Assembly: GCF_030846775.1 (NCBI RefSeq)
Contig: NZ_CP132910.1
Coordinates: 2,762,001 to 2,826,000 of the forward strand
Reading direction: 5' to 3'
Source of the DNA: Geothrix sp. 21YS21S-2
GTDB lineage: Bacteria > Acidobacteriota > Holophagae > Holophagales > Holophagaceae
Length of the DNA: 64,000 nucleotides
A program made the translations under genes and the position numbers. Under the pieces are notes generated by a model that was not told where the DNA came from, did not search any database, and worked only from the letters and a program-made list of their open reading frames with translations. This document shows, piece after piece, positions 54,047 through 63,291 of the stretch. Numbering within the stretch: position 1 is the stretch's first letter; every line of letters starts with the position of its first letter.

Positions 54047-55441
54047 CTACGCGGCCGCCTCGGTTTCGGGTCCGAGGACGGTGGCCATGATGTTGTAGGC
54101 GAACATCACGATGCCGACGAAGATCATCACGCCGGAGATGAACCGGACGGTCCAGATGGGCTTGAGGGCCACGACCGTGTCGATGAAGGGGATGGAGACG
54201 TTGTTCCACTGCCAGCCCTGCCAGAAGCCGCCGAGCCAGAGGGTGGTGAAGAAGCCCAGGCCGCCGATCATGATCATCCAGTAGCTCCAGTTGGCCAGGG
54301 GCACCGAGTGCAGGAGCTTGCCGAACACCCGGGGCGCCGCGTAGTAGGTGCCCGCGATGGCGAAGAAGCTGAAGGCGCCGAGCACCGCCATGTGGGCGTG
54401 GCCGGGGATCCAGTCGGTCTTGGAGACGATGGCGTTCACGGTGCGCAGGCTGTGCATGGGGCCCTGGAAGCACGTGAGCAGGTAGAAGACGACGCCGGAC
54501 ATGAGGAACTTCAGCTCGACCTTGTCGCGCAGCTGGTGCCACTGGCCCTTCATCGTGATGATGAGGTTGTAGACCACGGCCCACACGGGGACCAGGAGCA
54601 TGAGGCTGAAGGCGATGGCGATGGTCTGCAGCCACTGGGAGATGGGTCCGTGGAGCATGTGGTGGGCGCCGGTCCAGACGTAGACGAAGGCCAGGGACCA
54701 GAAGCCGACCATGGAGAGCTTGTGGCTGAACAGCGGGGTGTTGGAGGAGCGGGGGATGAAGTAGTAGGCGATGCCCAGGCCCACCGGGGTGAAGATGAGG
54801 CCCACGGCGTTGTGCACGTACATCCAGTTCAGGTTGGCCTGGTTCACGCCCGTGGCGAGCAGCGTGGCGAAGTTCCCTGTGAGGTAGACGAAGGCCGTCC
54901 AGAGCAGGCAGCCCATGAAGTACCAGATGGACACGTACATGGCCTGGTACTTCCGCTGGAAGATGGTCATGAGGATGTTGGCCGTGAACATGAGCCAGGC
55001 CACCACCACCAGGACGCTGATGAACATCTCCAGCTCGCCGTATTCGAAGCCCTTGTTGCGGCCCAGGAGCAGGCTGACCACGGCGCTGAGGATGATGATG
55101 TTCCAGAGGATGCCCGTGGCCACGCCCAGCTTCTCGCTCCAGATCTTCACGGCGCAGAGGCGGGGCACGATGTAGAAGGTCAGGCCCATGTCGGCGGCCA
55201 GGAGCCAGCCGAAGAGCATGCCGTTGACGTGCAGGGGACGGAGGCGCCCGTAGGTGAGCCAGGACGTGGTGCCCATGAGGTCGGGCCACACGAACTTGGC
55301 CGCGATGACGAGGGCGATGATCCCCACGATGAAGAAGTAGCTGATGGAACTCACTACGAACCACTTGACCGTGGTGTCCTCGTGGATGATGGCCCCCGGA
55401 GCTGCGCCTCCGGATTCCGCACGGCTAAATTGTTCCTGCAT
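54047..55441 (-). CDS. ccoN: cbb3-type cytochrome c oxidase subunit I (CcoN)
   Basis: The 464-residue heme-copper oxidase subunit has 12 predicted membrane helices. Visible histidine ligands are in [14 protein letters not shown] (low-spin heme), the copper-site pair [11 protein letters not shown], and [11 protein letters not shown]. It reduces O2 to water with high affinity and contributes to proton pumping. The start overlaps the end of the heptaheme cytochrome gene by 17 bases, so the oxidase core is translationally coupled to that cytochrome rather than to a CcoP gene. Confidence 0.94.
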   Translation of the reverse strand: MQEQFSRAESGGAAPGAIIHEDTTVKWFVVSSISYFFIVGIIALVIAAKFVWPDLMGTTSWLTYGRLRPLHVNGMLFGWLLAADMGLTFYIVPRLCAVKIWSEKLGVATGILWNIIILSAVVSLLLGRNKGFEYGELEMFISVLVVVAWLMFTANILMTIFQRKYQAMYVSIWYFMGCLLWTAFVYLTGNFATLLATGVNQANLNWMYVHNAVGLIFTPVGLGIAYYFIPRSSNTPLFSHKLSMVGFWSLAFVYVWTGAHHMLHGPISQWLQTIAIAFSLMLLVPVWAVVYNLIITMKGQWHQLRDKVELKFLMSGVVFYLLTCFQGPMHSLRTVNAIVSKTDWIPGHAHMAVLGAFSFFAIAGTYYAAPRVFGKLLHSVPLANWSYWMIMIGGLGFFTTLWLGGFWQGWQWNNVSIPFIDTVVALKPIWTVRFISGVMIFVGIVMFAYNIMATVLGPETEAAA

Positions 55442-57239
55442 TCTGGCCCCCCTTGGGTTTGGGATTGAGATTCCTGAGGAAGTTCACGAGATCGCCCACA
55501 TCGTTGTTGCTCATGCCGTAGTCGATCCAGGACGGCATCGCCGTGCCCTGGACGCCGTAGAGGATGGAGTCGAAGAGCCGGGTGTCGTTCACGCTGGCCA
55601 TGAAGAGGCCGTTGCGCAGGTTCCTCGGCTTGGGGAGGATGTCCAGGGAGTTGGGCCCCTTGCCGTCGCCCTTGCGGCCGTGGCAGCCCGCGCACCGGTT
55701 GACGAAGGTGGCTTCGCCGCGGGCGATGGACTCGGGGCTGGAGGCCACCGGGTTGGCGGCGGGCAGGTTCCGGGCCTTGGGCTCCTGGCGGGGCTCCTTG
55801 ACGAAGGCCGTCTGGATGTAGCCCAGGAGGGCCGTGGCCTGCTTCTCGTCCACCAGCTTTCCCCAGGCGGGCATGGACGTCCCGTCAACGCCCTTGCTGA
55901 TGGAGGCCACCAGGCGGCCCATGGGCTTGGAGTTCATGAAGGCGGCCTTGGTGAAGTCCCGGGGGGACGGGTCCAGGTGCTCGGCGATGAGCCCGCGGCC
56001 GTCACCCTTTTCCCCGTGGCAGCGCAGGCAGAGCGCCTTGTAGGTGGCTTCGGGGGTGGGCATGGCCGGCACCGCCTTCAGGCCGGACAGGTAGGAGGTC
56101 ATGGCCTTGAACTCGTCGTCGGTGAACCGGAAGGCCGGCATGATGGAGTCCGGCATGGTGATGCGCGGATTCCTGAAGTGGGAATCCAGCCACGCGGGAT
56201 CCTTCACGAGTCCCTCGAAGCTGAGGTCGGGAGCGATGGCCCCGTCCTTGGCGCCGAGCTTGTGGCAGGCGGTGCAGGCGCGGTCGAGGACCAGCTGCTC
56301 GCCCTGCTTCGCCATCTGGGCGGGGTTGATCTGGACGGGCTTGATGTGGGCCTGGACCAGTTCCGCGCCGCCGGTGGCGCGCAGGCGGTAGCGGTCCATC
56401 TCCGTCTCGGAGAAGTTCTTGCCCTTGCGGCTCTTGAGGAAGATGACCAGGGCCTTGATGTCCTGGTCGGAGAGCATGTTGAACTTGGGCATGATGGAAG
56501 TGGCCAGCACGGACTTGGGATCCTTGATGCGGGTGTACAGGTAGTCGATCTTGAACTTGCGGCCCACCTCCGTGAGATCGGGGCCGATGGTGCCGTCCGA
56601 GAGCCCTTCGATGCGGTGGCAGCCGTAGCAGTTGCTGGCGTAGAAGAGGTCCATGCCCTTGCGCACGGTGGGCGTGCCGGTGAAATGGGCGCCGGTGTGG
56701 CACTGGGCGCAGTTGGCCTCCAGGTACTCCTTGCCCCGGAGCATGGGCACGAACTCCTTGCGCCAGTTCTCCTGGACCGCGGCTCCGAGGATGGGGTCGG
56801 GCCAGTACTCGTCCTCCCCGTGGGCGTCCTTGGGGCTGAGGCCCCGGCCCTGGCCGTCGTGGCACACGGTGCAGCCGAACTCGCTGAACTTGTGCCGGCG
56901 CTCCCACCTGCCGTTCTTCTGGACGTCGCCCATGGCCAGCGAATAGGGGTGGGTCTTGAGGGGCTGCTGGTAGGTCGAGAACCGGGGGTCGTCGGAGGCG
57001 ATGTGGCAGGTGATGCAGCGGTCCACCCGGGTCTCCCCGAAGTCGGCCACCACGGTCTGCTCGATGCGCGGACCCCGCGCCTCGAGGGAGGCCCTCTCCG
57101 CCTCGCCCTTCGCCATGGCCTTGGCCTGGTTGAAATAGGCGATCTGGTGCGCCTCCCACTTGTGGGAGAACTGGTTGTAGAGGATGACCCCGTGGATCAC
57201 GAGGATCAGGAAGGTTCCGACGGCGAGTGCGAATCTCAT
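55425..57239 (-). CDS. Membrane-anchored heptaheme c-type cytochrome
   Basis: The 604-residue protein has an uncleaved N-terminal anchor (residues 3-22) and seven CxxCH sites at cysteines 75, 123, 177, 204, 322, 404 and 516. The first three sites resemble a multiheme domain. The last four belong to class I-like cytochrome domains with methionine candidates in IMPKF, IMPAF, SMPAW and AMPSW. It lies between cytochrome b and ccoN, where a cytochrome c1 or CcoP function is needed. It is probably the electron wire from the bc part to the oxidase. It overlaps ccoN by 17 bases. Confidence 0.9.
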   Translation of the reverse strand: MRFALAVGTFLILVIHGVILYNQFSHKWEAHQIAYFNQAKAMAKGEAERASLEARGPRIEQTVVADFGETRVDRCITCHIASDDPRFSTYQQPLKTHPYSLAMGDVQKNGRWERRHKFSEFGCTVCHDGQGRGLSPKDAHGEDEYWPDPILGAAVQENWRKEFVPMLRGKEYLEANCAQCHTGAHFTGTPTVRKGMDLFYASNCYGCHRIEGLSDGTIGPDLTEVGRKFKIDYLYTRIKDPKSVLATSIMPKFNMLSDQDIKALVIFLKSRKGKNFSETEMDRYRLRATGGAELVQAHIKPVQINPAQMAKQGEQLVLDRACTACHKLGAKDGAIAPDLSFEGLVKDPAWLDSHFRNPRITMPDSIMPAFRFTDDEFKAMTSYLSGLKAVPAMPTPEATYKALCLRCHGEKGDGRGLIAEHLDPSPRDFTKAAFMNSKPMGRLVASISKGVDGTSMPAWGKLVDEKQATALLGYIQTAFVKEPRQEPKARNLPAANPVASSPESIARGEATFVNRCAGCHGRKGDGKGPNSLDILPKPRNLRNGLFMASVNDTRLFDSILYGVQGTAMPSWIDYGMSNNDVGDLVNFLRNLNPKPKGGQNAGTI

Positions 57240-57249
57240 GGGTTGGACC

Positions 57250-58539
57250 TCACCAAGGGGTAACGAAGGCCCAGTTGGGACCGCGGAAGAACGTTCCGAT
57301 GATGACGAAGATGACGTTCGCCAGGAGGAAGGTCAGGAAGATGGTGTTGGCCAGGAGGCGGTCCTTGGAGAACCACACGCCCACGCCCTTGGGGGAGCGG
57401 TCCAGGTAGGGCGTGAGCAGCAGCAGCCCCACGAAGATGCCCGGAACCCCGATGCCGCCCCAGAACGCCGAGTAGGACACCATCTCCTGGAGGCCCAGGA
57501 AGTACCAGGGCGCCTTGGCGGGGTTGGGCGGATGCATGACGTTGACAGGCTCCTCCAGCGGCGCGTTGAAGAGCAGCGCGAGCACCAGGATCACCGCGAG
57601 GGTCATGACGAACACGAAAAGCTCGGACATGAAGAGGTTCGGCCAGGAGAAGACCGTGTTGTCCGGGATGTTGTTCACCTTGGTCAGGGGCCCGCGCACC
57701 AGGCCCTGGAGGCCGTAGGTCTTCTTGCCCTCCAGGAGGGAGGGCTTGGGGTCCGTCATGGCGGCCATCATCTCCATGGGCGGGGTGGGGTCGGCGTCGG
57801 CGGGCCGGGAGAGGCCGCCATCCTTGCGGATGCGCCAGAAGTGGATCGCGATGGCCATGGTCAGCACGGCGGGGAGCACGGCCACGTGGAGGACATAGAA
57901 GCGCAGCAGCGCCTCCTGGCCCACGGTGGATCCCCCCATGAGCAGGAACTGGATGTCCTTGCCGATGACGGGAGCGTAGCCGGCGATGGCGGTGCCCACG
58001 GTGATGGCCCAGAAGGCCAGCTGGTCCCAGGGGAGCAGGTACCCCGTGAAGCTCATGAGCAGGGTCAGCAGCAGCAGGACGACGCCCAGCACCCAGTTGA
58101 ACTCCCGGGGCTTCTTGTAGGAGCCCGTGAGGAACACCCGGCACAGGTGCATGACCACCACCGCGACCATGCCGTGGGCGGACCAGCGGTGCATGTTGCG
58201 AAGGATGGTCCCGAAGGCGACGGATCCGCGCAGGTCAAGCATCCGGTCGTAGGCCTGGGTCGTGCTGGGGACGTAGTAGAACATCAGGAGGATCCCGGTG
58301 ATGACCAGGATCACGAAGAGGAAGAACGAGACCAGGCCGAGGCCCAGGGTATAGAGGGGCCGAAGGGTGTTCTTGTGCACCTTCACCGGGTGGATGTGCA
58401 GGAAGAAGTTGGTGAAGCTGGTGCTGGAACGTTCCAGGTCGTTGGTGGGCAGGGGATTGCGGAAGATCGACTTCCACACGTTCCCCGGCAGTTCCTTCAC
58501 CGCGGTCAGGAGGGAGGGGCTTGCCGTCTCTTTGCTCAT
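57250..58539 (-). CDS. Cytochrome b of a bc-type complex
   Basis: A 429-residue quinol-oxidising cytochrome b. The N-terminal part has two heme-ligand histidine pairs on helices around [15 protein letters not shown] and [21 protein letters not shown]. The C-terminal part has [11 protein letters not shown] in the place of the PEWY loop of the quinol site, so the usual glutamate is replaced by an alanine/proline context as in some menaquinol complexes. The single chain fuses the b6-like and subunit-IV-like halves. The start overlaps the Rieske stop by four bases. Confidence 0.92.
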   Translation of the reverse strand: MSKETASPSLLTAVKELPGNVWKSIFRNPLPTNDLERSSTSFTNFFLHIHPVKVHKNTLRPLYTLGLGLVSFFLFVILVITGILLMFYYVPSTTQAYDRMLDLRGSVAFGTILRNMHRWSAHGMVAVVVMHLCRVFLTGSYKKPREFNWVLGVVLLLLTLLMSFTGYLLPWDQLAFWAITVGTAIAGYAPVIGKDIQFLLMGGSTVGQEALLRFYVLHVAVLPAVLTMAIAIHFWRIRKDGGLSRPADADPTPPMEMMAAMTDPKPSLLEGKKTYGLQGLVRGPLTKVNNIPDNTVFSWPNLFMSELFVFVMTLAVILVLALLFNAPLEEPVNVMHPPNPAKAPWYFLGLQEMVSYSAFWGGIGVPGIFVGLLLLTPYLDRSPKGVGVWFSKDRLLANTIFLTFLLANVIFVIIGTFFRGPNWAFVTPW

Positions 58540-59024
58540 AGGGTCAGGTAGCTCCCGGGGGTGATCTCGGTGTCCTTGTCCACTTCGATCTCGCCGTTGG
58601 GGGCCAGCGTGATCTTGTACCAGGGAAGCGCGCGCGGGGCGGGGCCGCCGGTGACCGTGCCGTCGGAATCGAACCGCGATCCGTGGCAGGGGCAGGCGAA
58701 GCCCGTGTCGGCCAGGCCCACGATGCAGCCCAGGTGGGTGCAGGTGGTGCTCAGGGCCGCGAGCTTGTTGCCTTCGCGCACGACGCAGATGCGACGGGCC
58801 TCCAGGGCGATGCGGGTGCCCGCCGGAAAGTCGTCGGGCTTGCCGATGCTGAACCGCTGCGGCTGGCCGTAGGTGGCCCTGGGCTTGATGAACACGAAGT
58901 TGGAGACGGCGCTCAGGACGCCCGAGCCGACCAGGCCCGTGCCGGTGATCCAGGCCAGCATCCTCCGGCGCGAAACCGCCACCTGGGTGCCTCCCCCGCT
59001 ACTTCTTTTCAGATTGACTGCCAT
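58536..59024 (-). CDS. Rieske 2Fe-2S protein
   Basis: The 162-residue protein has a twin-arginine-like signal anchor ([18 protein letters not shown]) and the cluster motifs CTHLGC and CPCHGS, with the second half reading [20 protein letters not shown]. It is the high-potential acceptor of quinol oxidation in the bc complex. The ATG at 59024 is preceded by AGGGAGG at six bases. The 5' end overlaps the CcoS-like gene by 26 bases, coupling an oxidase assembly factor to the bc complex. Confidence 0.94.
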   Translation of the reverse strand: MAVNLKRSSGGGTQVAVSRRRMLAWITGTGLVGSGVLSAVSNFVFIKPRATYGQPQRFSIGKPDDFPAGTRIALEARRICVVREGNKLAALSTTCTHLGCIVGLADTGFACPCHGSRFDSDGTVTGGPAPRALPWYKITLAPNGEIEVDKDTEITPGSYLTL

Positions 59025-59196
59025 CAACAGCCTCCCTAGTTGAATCCGTGGAATCTTTCCTGTCCGACCAGAAGACCTGGTATTTCGCGTCCTCGATGTC
59101 CTTGAACCAGCCGCGCTTGACCGCGAAGACGAAGAGGAAGGCCGCGGCGAGTCCCATCGCGAGGCTCGCGGCGATGGAGATCCACGTCATTTCCAT
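58999..59196 (-). CDS. ccoS: cbb3 oxidase assembly protein CcoS
   Basis: The 65-residue protein has one membrane helix ([21 protein letters not shown]) followed by [17 protein letters not shown]. That reproduces the CcoS pattern of helix, sGQFdDle and -rIL-. A GGGGAGG lies six bases before the ATG at 59196; the frame runs on to 59340 without a start of similar quality. CcoS is needed for cofactor insertion into cbb3 oxidase. It is the first gene of the 12-gene operon and is separated from ccoI, its usual neighbour, by the whole operon. Confidence 0.85.
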   Translation of the reverse strand: MEMTWISIAASLAMGLAAAFLFVFAVKRGWFKDIEDAKYQVFWSDRKDSTDSTREAVDGSQSEKK

Positions 59197-59408
59197 GGCG
59201 TGCCTCCCCGCGGGAAAGGTGACCCCGCGGTGAAGGTTGCGGCGTATCCGGTCAGGGACCAGCACTCCATCAGTAACCTCACGATTGCGATGTCCTATCC
59301 TGCGTGAAACGTCTGCTAGTTCACAAGACCCTTTTGTCATATTTGTGATGTTTTTGGTAACGTTTTATATAAGTCGTGTTATTAGAATAAATAAAAATTC
59401 AAAATCTA

Positions 59409-59440
59409 CCTCAGAATCGTCCGATTTTGAGGCTGTTTTT
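59409..59440. terminator. Inverted repeat followed by T run
   Basis: CCTCAGAATCG (59409-59419) and CGATTTTGAGG (59422-59432) are complementary with one G-T-type mismatch and only two bases between the arms. A run of five T follows at 59436-59440 on the plus strand. It could be a bidirectional terminator separating the Rrf2 gene from the respiratory operon, or a dimeric operator. Confidence 0.4.
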
Positions 59441-59587
59441 ATCTTTGAGACTCATTTTCAGTTCCGTTTCCGGGCGATCCGATATCCGACCAGATTGCCT
59501 GATTACTTGACTTGGATTCCATGCCTGGGATGCGCGCGCGCAGGCCTCCGGCGGGCCGGGTCCTTCGCCGCGGCAGACCTGGTTCGG

Positions 59588-59643
59588 GCCGGCCGGATTG
59601 GCGGAATCGCATCGGCCAAGCCGGCCGGCTTGCGGTGCGATTC
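59588..59643. repeat. Nested inverted repeats 3' of the Rrf2 gene
   Basis: GCCGGCCGGATTGGC (59588-59602) and GCCAAGCCGGCCGGC (59615-59629) pair at 14 of 15 positions around a 12-base loop. The second arm is itself part of a perfect 16-base palindrome, CAAGCCGGCCGGCTTG (59617-59632). The loop sequence GAATCGCA (59604-59611) can instead pair with TGCGATTC (59636-59643). These are mutually exclusive hairpins, 24-79 bases downstream of the Rrf2 stop. Confidence 0.6.
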
Positions 59644-59666
59644 GAAGGGATTCGACGAGGCCTGCG

Positions 59667-60134
59667 CTAGACGAGGCCGACCGCCGCGGAGGCGCTGTGC
59701 ATGCGCTGGTGGGCCACCACGTGCCCCTGCGGCCCGAGGGCCAGCGAGTCGAAGTGGACCTGGTCCAGGTGGCGTTCGAGGACGCTGGTGGCGCCCACCC
59801 ACACGGACTGCACCGGGCAGCTGTGGGAGAGGGGGCAGCCCTTGTCGGCGTCGGCGCAGTGGTTGAGGGCCATGCCGCCCTCCATGGCCTGCACCACGTC
59901 CAGCAGCGAGATCTCGCCGGCGGGCCTGGCGAGGCGGATGCCGCCCGAGGAGCCCCGGGCCGAAACGAGGATGCCCCGGGTCACCAGGGGCTTGATGAGG
60001 CGCCGCACGAAGGGCATGGGCAGGGCCCTGGATTCCGAGATCTCCGCGATGGACACCTGCGCCCCCTTCTCGAGGCAAGCCAGGTGCAGCACCACCCGCA
60101 CGGCGTAATCGGTCTGTCGCGAAATCCCGAGCAT
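59667..60134 (-). CDS. Rrf2-family Fe-S transcriptional regulator
   Basis: The 155-residue winged-helix protein (ISRQTDYAVRVVLHLA, SIAEISESRALPMPFVRRLIKPL, GSSGGIRLARPAGEISLLDVVQAMEG) is a typical Rrf2 member. Three cysteines, C93, C100 and C106 (CX6CX5C), form the usual iron-sulfur cluster site seen in IscR and NsrR. It probably senses oxygen, nitric oxide or Fe-S status. It lies upstream of the cbb3-bc operon on the same strand and divergent from a small membrane protein, so both are candidate targets. The ATG at 60134 is favoured over the longer frame to 60173. Confidence 0.88.
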   Translation of the reverse strand: MLGISRQTDYAVRVVLHLACLEKGAQVSIAEISESRALPMPFVRRLIKPLVTRGILVSARGSSGGIRLARPAGEISLLDVVQAMEGGMALNHCADADKGCPLSHSCPVQSVWVGATSVLERHLDQVHFDSLALGPQGHVVAHQRMHSASAAVGLV

Positions 60135-60310
60135 GGGCCACCAGGAGGAAGATAGTGCGGGAAAACCAGACATCCGCCCCCGGCCGGGGGCGGAAAGAAC
60201 ACGGCATCAGTATCCAACGGAACCCTGCCGGGAACCTTGATCTTCGTCACTTGCTCCCCCAGAATCCGGGTAGGGCCCGTCTGGAGACGCGGACCAACCC
60301 AGGAGATCCC
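60135..60310. promoter_or_regulatory. Divergent promoter region of the Rrf2 gene and a membrane protein gene
   Basis: The 176 bases must carry both promoters. On the plus strand TTGATC (60237-60242) and CAGAAT (60260-60265) are 17 bases apart, a weak sigma70 match. GGAACC occurs twice (60220 and 60231 regions) as a direct repeat that might bind the regulator. No stronger operator is visible. Confidence 0.35.
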
Positions 60311-60844
60311 GTGAACATCCCCGGCCACTACCAGCGGTTCTACCGCACCCAGCTGCGCTTCGCCCTGATCATGATCGTGGTGGCCCTCCTGGCCGGGATC
60401 TCCTTCCAGGAGTCCGGCCGGAAGGTCCTCATCTCCCCAGAAGTTCCCGCCGGGGCCCACCTGGAGTTCCTCCTCACCCTGGCGCTGGTCCATGGGCATG
60501 CCTTCCTGGTGGGGGTCCTCCTGCCCCTCGCCTTCGCCTGGATGCTTCACCTGTCGCTCGCTTTGGGGGCGGGAACGGTCTCCAAGCGCTCCCTCGATTG
60601 GACGTCCGCCCTGTACCTCCCCGGCGCCGTGCTCACCGTCGGGCTCATGCTGGTCAAGGGCTACCACTTCGTGCTGGGCGTCCGGCACGGAGCACATGAT
60701 TTCGCCTTGCTGAATGATCGATTCATGTCTTCAAGCCACGCCCTGCGGGCCGGCGCCTACGGCCTCGCCCATGGCCTGATGGGCCTGGGCCTGGGGATCC
60801 TCCTGGTGGCGCTGTGGAGGAACCTGGGAAAAACCCAAGCTTAG
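60311..60844 (+). CDS. Four-helix membrane protein, possibly DUF2871-like
   Basis: The 177-residue protein has hydrophobic helices near residues 15-32, 50-82, 98-120 and 145-170. Histidines lie in or next to the helices (LVHGHAF, KGYHF, GVRHGAHDF, SSHALRAG, LAHG). The histidine-rich helices and the VHGHAFLVGVLLPL segment recall DUF2871-type proteins and could bind heme or metal. The start is a GTG preceded by AGGAG at five bases. It is divergent from the Rrf2 regulator, which probably controls it, so a role in redox or nitric oxide stress is a reasonable guess, not a conclusion. Confidence 0.68.
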   Translation: MNIPGHYQRFYRTQLRFALIMIVVALLAGISFQESGRKVLISPEVPAGAHLEFLLTLALVHGHAFLVGVLLPLAFAWMLHLSLALGAGTVSKRSLDWTSALYLPGAVLTVGLMLVKGYHFVLGVRHGAHDFALLNDRFMSSSHALRAGAYGLAHGLMGLGLGILLVALWRNLGKTQA

Positions 60845-61017
60845 AGCCTGTGAAAAAGCAGGCAGAACAAAAAGATTGTTCCCATTTCTCCGATTAATTA
60901 AAATAGTTCTGACCAACCCTAGCTCTCGAGGAGGGAAGGTTCCCGCGACCGGGGTAAGGGCAAGTCTGCCGAACTGGCGTGAAGGGTCCGTACCGCGCGT
61001 CCCCACGAAAGGAATCC

Positions 61018-61428
61018 ATGAGCTACTCCAAGACGTTCCTCCTCGCCGCCGCATCCGTGGCCACCCTCGCGGTGCGCGCGGACCTGACGCCTGAAGTGGA
61101 AGCCAAGTTCCTGAAAGCCATCATCGCCTCCAGCGGCACCAACAAGATCGCCTGCGAGGACGCCGCCCTGAAGACCGCCCTGGAGGCCCAGGGGATCGTG
61201 GTGGATTCCTCGGCTCAAATCTGCTGGGTGACCAATCCCAATATCGCCAAGACCATGAAGCAGTTCGGCCGCCTGGTCATCACGAACCGGCGGGACCTGG
61301 CCACCAGCGCCTCCGTCCTCATCGTGGAGGACGGCGGCCGGCCCAAGCTCATCCTGAACACCGCCAACCTGAAGACGGCCAAGGTGCAGCTGAGCGACGC
61401 CGTCCTGAAGATCGCCGAGAAGATCTGA
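61018..61428 (+). CDS. YfiR-like (DUF4154) periplasmic protein
   Basis: The 136-residue protein has a signal peptide (to about VRA). The body LTPEVEAKFLKAIIAS...LVITNRRDLATSASVLIVEDGGRPKLILNTANLKTAKVQLSDAVLKIAEKI has the shape and C-terminal block of YfiR/DUF4154 domains. YfiR is a periplasmic inhibitor of a diguanylate cyclase; no such cyclase gene is adjacent. AAAGGA precedes the ATG. The 173-base upstream gap is partly AT-rich (TTAATTAA at about 60893-60900) and carries a small GCCTG/CAGGC hairpin just after the previous stop. Confidence 0.65.
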   Translation: MSYSKTFLLAAASVATLAVRADLTPEVEAKFLKAIIASSGTNKIACEDAALKTALEAQGIVVDSSAQICWVTNPNIAKTMKQFGRLVITNRRDLATSASVLIVEDGGRPKLILNTANLKTAKVQLSDAVLKIAEKI

Positions 61429-61511
61429 GTCACAATCCAGAGCATATGCGTCGGATATAGGACCGGTCCGGTTATGCTTGGACCCGAGGTCGTTTCCTTG
61501 GAGATGTCACC

Positions 61512-62129
61512 ATGCCAACCCCTTCCCTGAGGCTGCCATCCGGCGCCTGCGCTGCGCTGGCTGCCTGCGCGATCCTTCTCACCGGCTGCGACCGGGACCA
61601 GGTGAGCCGCTCGGCCCCGGTTCCCGCCGCGCCCGCTTCGCCAATGCCCGCCGCGACACCGAGCGGCATGCCCCCGGGGATGTCCGGGGACGTGGCCCCA
61701 CCGCCGGCGCCCGCCAGCCCCCTCCACTGGACCCTTCCCAAGGGCTGGACCGAGACCCCGGGCAGCGGCATGCGCTTCGCGACCCTCAACCCGCCCGGCC
61801 CGGGCAAGATCGAGCTGTCCGTCGTGTGCCTTCCGGGCCAGGCGGGGGGTGAACTGGCCAACGTGAACCGCTGGCGCGGGCAGATCGGCCTGGAACCCCT
61901 GGACGAGAAAGCCCTGGCGGCCTCCCGCCAGACCGTCAAGAGCAAGGCCGGCTCGGTGGCGGTCTTCGACTTCGCCAGCCAGGGGCAGGCCCAGACCCGT
62001 ATGATCACGGGCTCCCTCACCACCAAGGACGGCAGCACCTGGTTCCTCAAGCTCGTGGGCGACGCGGTACCCGTGGCCAAGGCCAAGCCCGACTTCATGC
62101 GCTACCTGGAGACCCTCCACCTTGATTAA
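61512..62129 (+). CDS. Hypothetical lipoprotein upstream of resB
   Basis: The 205-residue protein has a lipobox (LLTGCD) and a proline/alanine-rich linker (residues 33-70). A compact domain follows (LHWTLPKGWTETPGSGMRFATL ... WFLKLVGDAVPVAKAKPDFMRYLETLHL), which resembles uncharacterised lipoproteins next to cytochrome-maturation genes. The stop overlaps the resB TTG start by eight bases, so it is coupled to system II cytochrome c biogenesis. A role in heme delivery or apocytochrome handling is possible but not shown by motifs. Confidence 0.75.
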   Translation: MPTPSLRLPSGACAALAACAILLTGCDRDQVSRSAPVPAAPASPMPAATPSGMPPGMSGDVAPPPAPASPLHWTLPKGWTETPGSGMRFATLNPPGPGKIELSVVCLPGQAGGELANVNRWRGQIGLEPLDEKALAASRQTVKSKAGSVAVFDFASQGQAQTRMITGSLTTKDGSTWFLKLVGDAVPVAKAKPDFMRYLETLHLD

Positions 62130-63291
62130 GACATACGCCCTCCGCTTCTGGAACGGCCTGGCGTCCATGCAGGTCACCATCGTCTCCCTGGTGCTCCTGA
62201 TGGCCCTGGTCGTGCTCTGCACCCTGGCCCAGACCGACCTGGGAACCTTCGGCGCCGTCAAGGTGTACATGCGTTCCTTCCTGGTCTGGCGCTACTTCCC
62301 GGGACTGCCCTTCCCCCTGCCCATCTTCCCGGGCGGAGCCCTGGTGGGCCTGGTGCTCCTGTTCAACCTCTCCGTGGCGGGCTTCAAGCGCCTGGAGCCC
62401 AACTGGTCGAAGTGCGGGCTCTGGCTGGCCCACGGCGGCCTGATCCTCCTGGTGGCCGGGGAGTTCTCCACCGGCGCCTTCCAGGTGGAGACGAACATGT
62501 CCATCGAGACCGGTCAGACCGTGAACTGGCTGGAGAGCCCCCGGGACTTCGAGCTGACCGTCACCGACGTCACCGATCCCGGGCAGCCCCAGGCCTACGG
62601 GGTGCCGGAGAGCCTCCTGGCCAAGGGCCGGGACGTGGCCCTGCCCGGCACGCCCCTGACCATCCGGGTGAAGAAGTTCTTCCCCAACGCGAACCTGACC
62701 CGCCTGGGCCCGGGCGATCCCCCGCCCCTGGCCACCCAGGGCGTCGGCACGGGCGTCAAGGTCACCGAGGCGCCCCTGGCCGCCACGGAGACCGAGGTCA
62801 ACATGGTCACCGCCGTCGTCGAGCCCATGGCCGGTGGGCACAGCTACGGCACCTGGCTGGCCTCCAACGGCATCGGCGCGCCCCAGAGCTTCATCCACGA
62901 AGGGCGCACCTACACCCTGGGCATCCACAACCGGCGCTACTACCTGCCCTACTCCATCACGCTCAAGAAGTTCAGCCACGACCTCTACCCCGGAACCCAG
63001 ATCCCGAAGAACTTCTCCAGCCTGGTCCACATTTCCGATCCCGCCCGGGGCGAGGAGCGGGACGTGCTCATCTCCATGAACCAGCCCCTGCGCTACGACG
63101 GCCGGGCCTTCTACCAGGCCAGCTTCGGCAAGGGGGACCAGCTGAGCATCCTCCAGGTGGTGAAGAACCCCGGGTGGCTGCTCCCCTACATCTCCTGCAC
63201 GCTCATCACCCTGGGCCTGCTCATCCACTTCGGGATCACCCTCCGGCGCTCCACGAAAAAGCGCAATGAAACCCAGGAGGTGACGGCATGA
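62122..63291 (+). CDS. resB: Cytochrome c biogenesis protein ResB
   Basis: The 389-residue protein has three N-terminal membrane helices, a large periplasmic domain (residues 110-350, with SLVHISDP, MNQPLRYDGRAFYQASF) and a final helix. That is the ResB/CcsB layout. With CcsA/ResC it exports heme and attaches it to CxxCH in system II maturation. The start appears to be TTG at 62122, overlapping the lipoprotein stop; the next ATG (62167) would remove most of the first helix segment. The stop overlaps the next ATG. Confidence 0.88.
   Translation: MIKTYALRFWNGLASMQVTIVSLVLLMALVVLCTLAQTDLGTFGAVKVYMRSFLVWRYFPGLPFPLPIFPGGALVGLVLLFNLSVAGFKRLEPNWSKCGLWLAHGGLILLVAGEFSTGAFQVETNMSIETGQTVNWLESPRDFELTVTDVTDPGQPQAYGVPESLLAKGRDVALPGTPLTIRVKKFFPNANLTRLGPGDPPPLATQGVGTGVKVTEAPLAATETEVNMVTAVVEPMAGGHSYGTWLASNGIGAPQSFIHEGRTYTLGIHNRRYYLPYSITLKKFSHDLYPGTQIPKNFSSLVHISDPARGEERDVLISMNQPLRYDGRAFYQASFGKGDQLSILQVVKNPGWLLPYISCTLITLGLLIHFGITLRRSTKKRNETQEVTA

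Larger units (their letters stand above)
59197..59666. other. 470-base non-coding region upstream of the respiratory operon
   Basis: No convincing gene lies here. Bases 59310-59480 are strikingly AT-rich against the GC-rich surroundings and should hold the operon promoter (minus strand), although no single -35/-10 pair stands out. Bases 59530-59660 are GC-rich and full of inverted repeats, described separately. TCACAA (59321-59326) and TTGTGA (59343-59348) form an outward-facing repeat that could be a regulator site. Confidence 0.6.

Noticed and set aside
59321-59348. CRP/FNR site at TCACAA ... TTGTGA
   Set aside because: The arms face outward and are 16 bases apart, opposite to the TGTGA-N6-TCACA layout; kept only as an unnamed repeat.
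60925-61017. Possible cyclic-di-GMP (GEMM) riboswitch upstream of the YfiR-like gene
   Set aside because: AGGGCAAG and nearby purine-rich words recall GEMM, but the GACGCAAAGCC-type core and the GNRA tetraloop helix are missing.
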